DNA from: Bifidobacterium breve
GTDB lineage: Bacteria; Actinomycetota; Acidimicrobiia; IMCC26256; PALSA-555
NCBI GenBank assembly: GCA_945889545.1
Contig: CAMDCC010000227.1
Span: forward strand, 1 to 5,078
Direction of reading: 5' to 3'
Length of the DNA: 5,078 nucleotides
Shown: piece by piece, positions 1 to 4,668 of the stretch
Layout: each line of letters starts with the position of its first letter
Position numbering within the stretch: the first letter of the stretch is position 1
Notes under the pieces: generated by a model
What the model was told of the DNA's origin: nothing
Seen by the model: the letters and a program-made list of their open reading frames with translations, nothing else
Database searches by the model: none
Program-made: the position numbers and the translations under genes

Positions 1-127
1 TCCGCATCCCCGCCCCCAGCCACCCAGCTGCCGGCTCGCAGCGAGCCCCAAACCGCAGACCAAACCACGTTCACGCTGCTTACTGAAAGGTTCGGGCTAG
101 GGCAATCGTGGCGACGTCAGAGGGATC
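1..127. other. Gene-free stretch with a short palindrome
   Basis: I see no supportable gene here. The short open frames lack a ribosome binding site and family-like sequence. At 33-47 there is a perfect palindrome, GGCTCGC-A-GCGAGCC, which as RNA could fold into a 6-bp stem with a CAG loop. No T-tract follows on either strand, so it is not a clear intrinsic terminator. The second half (about 61-127) must hold any promoter for the remnant gene at 128, but I find no convincing -35/-10 pair. Confidence 0.4.
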
Positions 128-437
128 ATGAAACTCCGATTCGCGCTCCCCATCGTCCTGCTCTCCCGTGCCCGTGGAGATCGTCCAGGGCAACCTGCCC
201 GAGGTGACGGTGACCGGCGACGGCCGAGTGATCACCCAGCACAAGGGTGGCGCGTTCGATCGGATGGCCCGCTTGCGCATCGCTCGTATCGACGACGACC
301 GCATCCAGGAGCTGCTCGACCAGGCTCGGGAGATCGGGCTGCTCGACGACGACTCGCGCGACTACGGATCGCCGGGCGTCACCGACATGACGGACTCGAC
401 CGTGACGATCACCATCGACGGCGACGAGACCTTCTGA
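128..437 (+). pseudogene. Frameshifted remnant of a small secreted or lipoprotein-like gene
   Basis: An ATG at 128, preceded by AGAGGG at 119-124, begins a typical signal-peptide start, MKLRFALPIVLL, in frame 2. That frame then becomes arginine- and proline-rich and looks non-coding. The protein-like sequence continues in frame 3 from about 162-168 as PVEIVQGNLPEVTVTGDGRV, followed by a helix-rich part (IDDDRIQELLDQAREIGLLD), the DYGSPGVTDM stretch and a beta-rich end (STVTITIDGDETF), with a TGA at 435-437. Frame 3 has strong G/C third positions, as expected of real coding DNA here. It has no Shine-Dalgarno before its first GTG (168) and is closed by a TGA at 129-131. The simplest reading is a deletion of the signal-peptide end, the lipobox and the linker that also shifted the frame. 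I recall similar signal-anchored proteins with a 'P-E-V-x-V-x-G-D-G-R-V' segment in actinobacteria, of unknown function. The C-terminus also seems short. A GTG-started cytoplasmic 89-residue protein, or a sequencing indel, remains possible. Confidence 0.55.
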
Positions 438-449
438 ACCCGTCCCCAC

Positions 450-506
450 TACCGAGCGAGTGACGCTTTGCCGCGTATTTGGGGGTAAAGCGTCACTTGC
501 TCGGTA
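450..506. terminator. Long inverted repeat between convergent ends; probable bidirectional terminator
   Basis: Arms 450-472 and 484-506 pair over 23 bp around an 11-nt loop (473-483). There are only two non-Watson-Crick positions, 458/498 and 470/486. Both are G-U in a plus-strand transcript but A-C mismatches in a minus-strand one, so the plus-strand RNA folds better. The element starts 13 nt after the stop of the remnant gene (437) and lies 9 nt beyond the ribF stop (516), the normal place for a terminator shared by convergent genes. No U-tract follows on either side, so termination by the classical mechanism is uncertain. Actinobacterial terminators often lack a U-tract. It could instead be a dispersed extragenic palindrome. 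Confidence 0.55.
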
Positions 507-515
507 AGAACGTGG

Positions 516-1484
516 TCAGGACGACAGGATGCGGCGGGCGACTTCTACGTCGCGTTGCATCTGGGCGACCAAGGCGTCGACGGAGTCGAACTGCTCCTCG
601 CCGCGGATGCGGTCGACGAAGCGCACCTCGACCTGTTGGTCATAGAGGTCGCCGTCGAAGTCGAGGACGAACGCCTCGAGCAACGACTTCTTGGCATCCA
701 CATAGAAGGTGGGACGACGGCCGAGGGAGATCGCGGCGTTGCGCTCGACCCCGTCTTCGGCCACGAACCGCCCGGCGTAGATGCCGTCGGCGGGAAGGCA
801 CACCCGTTCTGGCACCGCGACGTTGGCGGTCGGGAATCCGAGCTCTCGCCCGCGTGCGTCGCCGTGCTCGACCGATCCGCGCACCGAATGCGGACGCGGC
901 GGACGGCCCAGCATCTGGGCCGCCTTGGCCACGTCGCCCGCGGCCAGGAGCTCCCGGATCCGCGTCGAGGAGTACGGCAACCCGCTCGAGTCGCGCTCAG
1001 CTGTGACCAGACCGAGTCCCACCACCTCGAAGCCGAGCTCGGCACCCATCTGCTCGAGCAGTCGGACGGTGCCGTGACGCTTGTGGCCGAAGTGGAAGTC
1101 GGCGCCGACCACCACAAGTCGCGCACCGAGGCCGTCGACGAGAACGTCGCGGACAAACTCTTCAGCAGGTTCGCGGCTGCGCGCCTCGTCGAACGTGAGC
1201 ACGCAGATCGTGTCGAGAAATCCCGTGGCTTCGAGCAGCTCGAGCTTGTGGTCGAGTGGGGTGAGCACCTTGGGCGCCGACTCGGGCCGCACGATCTCGG
1301 CGGGATGACGATCGAACGTGAGGCACACGGCCTCTTGATCCCGCGCCGTCGCGAGCTCGCGCACGAGCCGCAACACCGCTTGGTGGCCGAGGTGCACACC
1401 GTCGTATGCGCCGATCGTCACCACCGCGCCACGCGCCGATGCCTCGTACCCGATGAGATCCTGGACGACGCGGATCCCGCTCAT
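516..1484 (-). CDS. ribF: Bifunctional riboflavin kinase / FAD synthetase
   Basis: A 322-residue cytoplasmic enzyme that phosphorylates riboflavin to FMN and then adenylylates FMN to FAD; the length is normal for the family. The N-terminal nucleotidyltransferase domain (about residues 18-185) shows IGAYDGVHLGHQ at 24-35, the HxGH-type nucleotide-binding loop, TFDRHP at 56-61, VVGADFHFGHKRHG at 125-138 and SSTRIRELL at 172-180. The C-terminal riboflavin kinase domain (about 195-320) shows GDARGRELGFPTAN at 208-221, DGIYAG at 233-238, SLGRRPTF at 253-260 and LEAFVLDFDGDLYDQ at 269-283, whose Glu270 matches the family's catalytic glutamate. The frame is open far upstream, but the start at 1484 is preferred because the protein begins there as the family does and because its ATG overlaps the truB stop (ATGA). 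It is the last gene of the block. The sequence upstream of the start can form a hairpin covering the ribosome binding region. No FMN riboswitch is visible. Confidence 0.96.
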   Translation of the reverse strand: MSGIRVVQDLIGYEASARGAVVTIGAYDGVHLGHQAVLRLVRELATARDQEAVCLTFDRHPAEIVRPESAPKVLTPLDHKLELLEATGFLDTICVLTFDEARSREPAEEFVRDVLVDGLGARLVVVGADFHFGHKRHGTVRLLEQMGAELGFEVVGLGLVTAERDSSGLPYSSTRIRELLAAGDVAKAAQMLGRPPRPHSVRGSVEHGDARGRELGFPTANVAVPERVCLPADGIYAGRFVAEDGVERNAAISLGRRPTFYVDAKKSLLEAFVLDFDGDLYDQQVEVRFVDRIRGEEQFDSVDALVAQMQRDVEVARRILSS

Positions 1485-2362
1485 GACTCGCCCGCCACAA
1501 CCACGGCGGGCTTCATGCCCGCGCCGTGGCGTTCGTAGACCGCGAGCAGATCGCCGTTGGGATCGATCACCGCGAATGGTCCGTCGCCCGACTCTCTGAG
1601 AGTGCCGGCCGCGAACGTCATGCCATGGCGGATGCCGCGCGCGACCTCCGCGTCGACCTTGAGCACCTCGAGGTCGCGCATCGCTTCGCGTGGCGAGACC
1701 ATGGCCGCACCGGGATCGGCTTCGATCACCTCGAGCGTGTGGGATTCGCCCAACCCGAACGACCCCACTCGGAGACGACGGAGCGTCTCGACGTGCGCGC
1801 AGCCACCGAGCGCGGCACCAAGGTCGGCGGCCAACGTGCGGATGTACGTGCCCGACCCGCACTCGACCCGGATCGTCGCCATGGGGAAGGGCCCGGGCTC
1901 GACCGCCTCTACGTCGATCTGATCGATGCGAACCGGACGCGGCGCGCGCTCGATCTCCTCACCGCGCCGGGCGAGGTCGTGGAGGCGGCGGCCGCCCACC
2001 TTGATCGCCGACACCATCGGAGGCACCTGCTCGATGTTGCCGATGAAGCGCTCAGAAGCGCTCTCCACCTGTTCACGCGTGATCTCCATCTCCTGGCGAT
2101 CGAGCACGTCGCCCGCGGCGTCGAGCGTGCTGGTGGCCACACCGAAGCGCACGTCGGCGCGGTACTCCTTGGTGGTCTCCTGGAGGAAGCGCATGAGACG
2201 CGTCACGCGCCCGAGGCCGACGAGCAGCACGCCGGTCGCGTCGGGATCGAGCGTGCCGGCATGGCCCACGCGCTTTTGCCCGTAGGCCTTGCGCATCTTC
2301 GCCACCACGTCGTGCGAGGTGAAGCCCGTGGGCTTGTCGACCACGACCAGTCCGTTCACCAT
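1481..2362 (-). CDS. truB: tRNA pseudouridine(55) synthase
   Basis: Converts U55 in the T-loop of tRNAs to pseudouridine. The 293-residue protein has the TruB order of motifs: GLVVVDKPTGFTSHDVV at 4-20; HAGTLDPDATGVL at 34-46, in which Asp39 is the catalytic nucleophile; KEYRA at 65-69 with the active-site Tyr67; QVPPMVSAIKVGGRRLHDLA at 112-131; and CGSGTYIRTLAADLG at 168-182. The part after about residue 230 is the C-terminal PUA-like extension that helps hold tRNA. Where many relatives have TDT in the 'GVATxT' loop, this one has TST (residues 77-79), probably neutral. The ATG at 2362 fits the family start; a GTG follows as the second codon and the Shine-Dalgarno is weak. It is 71 bp downstream of nrnA, the only sizeable gap within the DUF503-to-ribF run, and overlaps ribF by four bases, so it is probably translated in coupling with ribF. 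Confidence 0.97.
   Translation of the reverse strand: MVNGLVVVDKPTGFTSHDVVAKMRKAYGQKRVGHAGTLDPDATGVLLVGLGRVTRLMRFLQETTKEYRADVRFGVATSTLDAAGDVLDRQEMEITREQVESASERFIGNIEQVPPMVSAIKVGGRRLHDLARRGEEIERAPRPVRIDQIDVEAVEPGPFPMATIRVECGSGTYIRTLAADLGAALGGCAHVETLRRLRVGSFGLGESHTLEVIEADPGAAMVSPREAMRDLEVLKVDAEVARGIRHGMTFAAGTLRESGDGPFAVIDPNGDLLAVYERHGAGMKPAVVVAGES
1490..1511 (-). promoter_or_regulatory. Hairpin just upstream of the ribF start
   Basis: In the minus-strand RNA, GCCCGCC (1511-1505) and GGCGGGC (1496-1490) form a perfect 7-bp GC stem with an 8-nt loop, ending five bases before the ribF ATG. It lies within the last codons of truB. The right arm contains the only purine-rich stretch able to act as a ribF ribosome binding site (GGCGGGCGAG), so the stem would hide it. 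Ribosomes finishing truB would melt it, consistent with the ATGA overlap. The fold is seen in the sequence; its role is inferred. Confidence 0.4.
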
Positions 2363-2433
2363 GGCTTACTCGCTGCGCCGCAGGGTACCTACGGCGCGCA
2401 CGCTCGTTCGCGTGATCATGTGGAGGTGATCAT
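2363..2433 (-). other. nrnA-truB intergenic leader with repeats and possible stems
   Basis: This 71-bp gap contains, from the nrnA side, the direct repeat GTGATCAT at 2426-2433 and 2412-2419 (plus-strand reading; each copy contains the palindrome TGATCA), a small stem CACGC/GCGTG (2399-2403 with 2410-2414), and a 6-bp stem GCGCCG/CGGCGC (2375-2380 with 2392-2397) whose loop contains GGTACC. The last stem ends 12 nt before the truB ATG. I find no clear promoter. Possible roles are an operator, an mRNA processing site or a truB leader structure; none is proven. Confidence 0.3.
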
Positions 2434-3420
2434 CTACAGCGCCGCTCGCACTCGCGCGACGACGTCGGGGATCGAGAGGTCGGACGAGAAGCCGGCTGCA
2501 AACCGGTGACCCCCACCGCCGTGGCCTTCGGCAATGAGGCGGACATCGACGACACCTAACGAGCGGAGACTGACCCGCACGGTGCCGTCGGCCTCGTCCT
2601 TGAGCACGCATGTGACCTCGGCTTCGCTCGTGCGGCGCAGGATGTCGATGAGCCCTTCGACCTCTTCCATCTGCACGCCGTGCTTGGTGAGCAGCTCCTG
2701 GGTGATCGCGGTCCAGACGAAGCGCTCCTCGCTCACCAATTCGGCCGAGGCCAGCGCGTCGCCGAGGAGCCGGAGATACGTGAAGCGGTGCTCTTCGAAC
2801 AACGTGCGGCTGAGGCGCGACACCGGCACGTCGAACTCGGTGAGGCGTCGCGCCATGTCGAACACCTCGGGCGTGGTGGTGTCGTACTGGAAACGCCCGG
2901 TATCGCACACGAGCGCGGCATACAGGCAGACAGCGGCGTCGCGGTTCAACGGGAGGCCGAGCTCGTCGACGAGCCGCAGCACCACCCATCCACTCGCCGC
3001 GGCTTCGGGCTCGACCAAGTTGATGGAGCCGTAACGGTCGTTCGAGATGTGGTGATCGATGACGATGAGCTCGCGCGCAGCCTTCGCCGGACGATCGAGG
3101 TCGCCGAGGCGCGCCAACGAGCCGCAGTCGAACGTGATCATCACGTCGGGCTTTTCCGGGAAGTCTTCCGGCGGTGTGAGCAGGTCGAGACCGGGGAGCT
3201 CGCGATAGTGCGGCGCCACGATGAACGGCGGCGGAAACGATGCGACCACGTTGCGCCCAGCGGCGCGCAGCACATGGAACAAGCCGAGCATTGAGCCGAG
3301 GGCGTCGCCGTCGGGAGCCACGTGACACGCCAGCGCCACTTGGGTTGCGTTGTCGATCGTGTACGCCGCTTCCGCCAGCGGAACATCTTCGGCGGGCAGG
3401 TTCGTGGGCTTCGCGGCCAT
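2434..3420 (-). CDS. nrnA: DHH/DHHA1 phosphoesterase, NrnA-type nanoRNase / pAp phosphatase
   Basis: A soluble Mn-dependent phosphoesterase of 328 residues. Relatives degrade 2-5-nt RNAs and dephosphorylate 3'-phosphoadenosine 5'-phosphate; some actinobacterial members also cleave cyclic dinucleotides. The DHH domain carries all expected metal ligands: HVAPDGDALGS at 33-43 (His33, Asp37, Asp39), FDCGS at 97-101 (Asp98), IDHH at 121-124 and VCDTGRF at 171-177 (Asp173). The DHHA1 substrate-binding domain has VSLRS at 283-287 and EGHGGGGHRFAAGF at 298-311. Length and motif spacing are normal. The ATG at 3420 shares its A with the rbfA stop (TGATG) and has AGGA six bases upstream, so the start is well supported. 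Its place between rbfA and truB is a common bacterial arrangement (rbfA-nrnA-truB-ribF). Which of the alternative substrates it prefers cannot be told from the sequence. Confidence 0.94.
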   Translation of the reverse strand: MAAKPTNLPAEDVPLAEAAYTIDNATQVALACHVAPDGDALGSMLGLFHVLRAAGRNVVASFPPPFIVAPHYRELPGLDLLTPPEDFPEKPDVMITFDCGSLARLGDLDRPAKAARELIVIDHHISNDRYGSINLVEPEAAASGWVVLRLVDELGLPLNRDAAVCLYAALVCDTGRFQYDTTTPEVFDMARRLTEFDVPVSRLSRTLFEEHRFTYLRLLGDALASAELVSEERFVWTAITQELLTKHGVQMEEVEGLIDILRRTSEAEVTCVLKDEADGTVRVSLRSLGVVDVRLIAEGHGGGGHRFAAGFSSDLSIPDVVARVRAAL

Positions 3421-3791
3421 CAGTCGTCCTGAGTGCGGTCGAGGGGATCGCGGTGGAGGTCGCGAATGATCTCCTCGACCCGCTGACCGGTCTCGATGGC
3501 CGGGTCTTCGCGGAAGTGGAGGTCTGGAAGGTACTTCAGCCGTACCTGACGCCCGAGAGTGGCGCGCATCCGGGGGCCGGCGGAGCGCAGTGCCGCCGCG
3601 ACATCTTCGTCGTGCCGACCGAGCGATGAGTAGAAGACCGTGGCGTGACGCAGGTCGGGGCTCACGTTGACGCCGGTGATCGTCACCATCTCGAGCCGGG
3701 GGTCGGAAAGCCGCTCCAGATCATCGGCCAGGGCCTCACGCACGACCTCGTTGATACGCAGAGTCCGCGCGAAGCGCCGCTGCGATGGCAT
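3420..3791 (-). CDS. rbfA: 30S ribosome-binding factor RbfA
   Basis: A KH-like-fold protein of 123 residues that binds the 30S subunit late in assembly and helps 16S rRNA maturation, notably at low temperature. Family hallmarks are RINEVVREALADDLERLSDPR at 12-32, VTITGVNVSPDLRHATVFYS at 36-55, the SAG interhelical segment of the KH-like fold at 70-72, and RLKYLPDLHFREDPAIETGQRVEEII around 84-109. The frame extends 13 codons upstream to an ATG at 3830, but the ATG at 3791 is preferred: the family begins with an 'SQRxxRxxxxI' start, and this ATG overlaps the DUF503 stop (TGATG). It overlaps nrnA in the same one-base way. The ribosome binding site is weak, so translation is probably coupled to DUF503. 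The neighbours infB and DUF503 are the classical partners of rbfA. Confidence 0.96.
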   Translation of the reverse strand: MPSQRRFARTLRINEVVREALADDLERLSDPRLEMVTITGVNVSPDLRHATVFYSSLGRHDEDVAAALRSAGPRMRATLGRQVRLKYLPDLHFREDPAIETGQRVEEIIRDLHRDPLDRTQDD

Positions 3792-4102
3792 CAGAACTCG
3801 CCCAGCGAGGCGCTGTCGGAGTCGAGCCAAACGGTCTCAATGTCGAGCAGCTCGACGTTGGGCGCGTTGGCGACGAGCCGTTCGACCGACGCCAACACCT
3901 CCCGAAGGTGCCCGTCGCTCTCGGCAACCACCGCGACGGCGATGGCGGACCGCTGCCACGTGTCCTGGTGATCGACCTCGGCAACCGATACGTGGTGCCG
4001 GTGCCGGAGCCCGTCGACAATCGGACGGATCGCGGCGCGCTTGGTCTTCAACGACCGGGATTCCGGCACGAAGAGCTCGAAGCGAACCGCTGCGGCATGC
4101 AT
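3791..4102 (-). CDS. DUF503 (YlxP-like) family protein
   Basis: A 103-residue protein of the DUF503 family, found between infB and rbfA in many bacteria. Its function is not established; the constant neighbourhood suggests a role in ribosome or translation-related work. The family start is clear: alternating hydrophobics in MHAAAVRFELFVPESRSLKT with the SLKTKR signature at 17-22. The central HHVSVAEVDHQDTWQRSAIAVAV segment (36-58, with Trp49) and the C-terminal VELLDIETVWL (83-93) are also typical. The fold is a small ferredoxin-like alpha/beta protein without a signal peptide or membrane segment. The ATG at 4102 fits the family, yet there is no spaced Shine-Dalgarno: AGAGAGG lies only one base before it, and a candidate -10 lies 8 bases upstream, suggesting a leaderless mRNA. 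It overlaps rbfA by one base. In most genomes it is co-directional and close to infB; here an opposite-strand gene separates them. Confidence 0.9.
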   Translation of the reverse strand: MHAAAVRFELFVPESRSLKTKRAAIRPIVDGLRHRHHVSVAEVDHQDTWQRSAIAVAVVAESDGHLREVLASVERLVANAPNVELLDIETVWLDSDSASLGEF

Positions 4103-4110
4103 ACCTCTCT

Positions 4111-4139
4111 ATTGTGACGGCGCTGAGCCATAAAGTCAG
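4111..4139 (-). promoter_or_regulatory. Predicted sigma70-type promoter for DUF503-rbfA-nrnA-truB-ribF
   Basis: Reading the minus strand, CTGACT (4139-4134) resembles the -35 consensus TTGACA. It is followed after exactly 17 bp by CACAAT (4116-4111), which matches TATAAT at four of six positions. The hexamer ends 8 bp before the DUF503 ATG, so transcription would start at or within about two bases of the start codon. This would supply the downstream block with its own promoter now that infB is separated from it. The match is by eye. Confidence 0.45.
4131..4136 (+). promoter_or_regulatory. Possible -10 element for the DUF4188 gene
   Basis: TAAAGT fits the loose actinobacterial -10 pattern TANNNT. 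It would place the transcript start near 4143, immediately before the 13-bp repeats, leaving a leader of about 60 nt. No good -35 is seen at 17-18 bp; TTGTGA at 4112-4117 is too close (13 bp). If real, it overlaps the -35 of the opposing DUF503 promoter, so the two would compete. Confidence 0.22.
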
Positions 4140-4143
4140 AACG

Positions 4144-4190
4144 GTTGGAAGCGGCCGTTGGAAGCGGCCGTTGGAAGCGGCCGTTGGAAG
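4144..4190 (+). repeat. 13-bp tandem repeat, 3.6 copies, in the DUF4188 gene leader
   Basis: The unit GTTGGAAGCGGCC occurs without a mismatch at 4144-4156, 4157-4169 and 4170-4182, followed by an eight-base partial copy, GTTGGAAG, at 4183-4190 that runs into the Shine-Dalgarno. Every unit junction contains CGGCCG, and neighbouring junctions can pair as GGCCG/CGGCC around the loop TTGGAAG, giving alternative 5-bp hairpins. The unit length is not a multiple of three, but the array lies outside the reading frame, so a copy-number change would alter leader length and structure rather than the protein. Confidence 0.9.
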
Positions 4191-4196
4191 GGGAGG
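4191..4196 (+). promoter_or_regulatory. Strong Shine-Dalgarno of the DUF4188 gene
   Basis: GGGAGG is seven bases before the ATG at 4204. It fixes this start among several upstream in-frame possibilities, because the open frame continues far upstream through the antisense of DUF503 and rbfA. Confidence 0.75.
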
Positions 4197-4203
4197 ACTC
4201 CGC

Positions 4204-4668
4204 ATGGCGAAGTACGTGGCGGGGCGTCACACTGCCGATATCGAAGGCGACTTCGTCGTCTTCATCATCGGCGCACGCATCAACAAGCCGTGGCGGGCGA
4301 TCCGAGCGATGCGAGCACTCGGCAACCTGAACAAGATGGTGAAAGACCTTGCCCAGAAGCCCGAGAAGGGGCTGCTCCACGCCGAGTCGGCGGGCTTCGT
4401 CTCGATCCAGTACTGGCGATCCTTCGACGACCTCGAGCGCTTCGCCAAGGACCCCGACCCGCACATGAAGCAATGGCGCAAGTACACCAAGCTCGCCCAC
4501 AAGACCGGCGAGGCCGGGATCTGGCACGAGACGTTCCTCGTGAAGGCAGGTCAATACGAGGCGATCTACAACAACATGACGCCCCGCGGCCTCGCCAAGG
4601 CCGGGAAGTTCGTGTCGATCAAGGACTCGAGCCATGCCCGCGGCCGCGTCGGGTCGCCGACGGCGTGA
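4204..4668 (+). CDS. DUF4188 / Monooxy_af470-like family protein
   Basis: A 154-residue soluble protein, full length for the family known as DUF4188 (Pfam now names it Monooxygenase af470-like, after a fungal fumagillin-pathway enzyme). The expected ferredoxin-like alpha+beta fold resembles small heme-related monooxygenases or dehydratases, but no reaction is established for bacterial members. Family signatures are an N-terminal GRHTADIEGDFVVFIIGARI (7-26), then QYWRSFDDLERFAKDPD at 69-85 followed by HMKQWRKY (87-94), GIWHETFLV at 105-113 and GQYEAIYNNM at 116-125. His87 and His108, set in these signatures, are candidate functional residues. No signal peptide is seen. It is the only intact plus-strand gene, lying between infB and DUF503, with its stop touching the infB stop. 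The start is set by GGGAGG seven bases upstream. Codon use is as GC-rich as the neighbours, so no recent foreign origin shows. No partner gene is adjacent that would reveal a pathway. Confidence 0.88.
   Translation: MAKYVAGRHTADIEGDFVVFIIGARINKPWRAIRAMRALGNLNKMVKDLAQKPEKGLLHAESAGFVSIQYWRSFDDLERFAKDPDPHMKQWRKYTKLAHKTGEAGIWHETFLVKAGQYEAIYNNMTPRGLAKAGKFVSIKDSSHARGRVGSPTA

Noticed and set aside
1..25. Possible 3' end of a tRNA or tmRNA at the left edge
   Set aside because: The opening bases vaguely resemble a T-arm and acceptor strand, but the pairing partner is outside the window and there is no clear CCA end, so it cannot be supported.
485..515. FMN riboswitch controlling ribF
   Set aside because: This is downstream of ribF, and no conserved RFN-element segments are seen before its start either; ribF begins inside truB.
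555..1538. Long plus-strand open frame antisense to ribF
   Set aside because: Shadow of ribF codon bias; no ribosome binding site and no recognisable motifs.
1485..1862. 126-codon upstream extension of the ribF frame
   Set aside because: It runs through truB in another frame and has arginine-rich shadow composition; the ATG at 1484 fits both the family start and the ATGA overlap.
2422..2431. GGAGGTGATC as a plus-strand ribosome binding site for a hidden gene
   Set aside because: No start codon lies at a suitable distance downstream, and the region is antisense to the nrnA end.
1526..2509. Long plus-strand open frame (327 codons) antisense to truB
   Set aside because: It mirrors the GC-rich third positions of truB, has low-complexity Arg/His/Ala-rich sequence and no family resemblance; truB is unambiguous on the other strand.
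3792..3830. Earlier ATG for rbfA at 3830
   Set aside because: The 13 extra residues lie within DUF503 and do not resemble RbfA; the TGATG overlap supports 3791.
4144..4190. CRISPR-like array
   Set aside because: The repeats are 13 bp and directly adjacent with no spacers, and there are no cas genes; it is a simple tandem repeat.
3667..4203. Upstream extension of the DUF4188 frame to a 333-codon protein
   Set aside because: The extension is antisense to rbfA and DUF503 and is arginine-rich; the strong Shine-Dalgarno and the family start both place the start at 4204.
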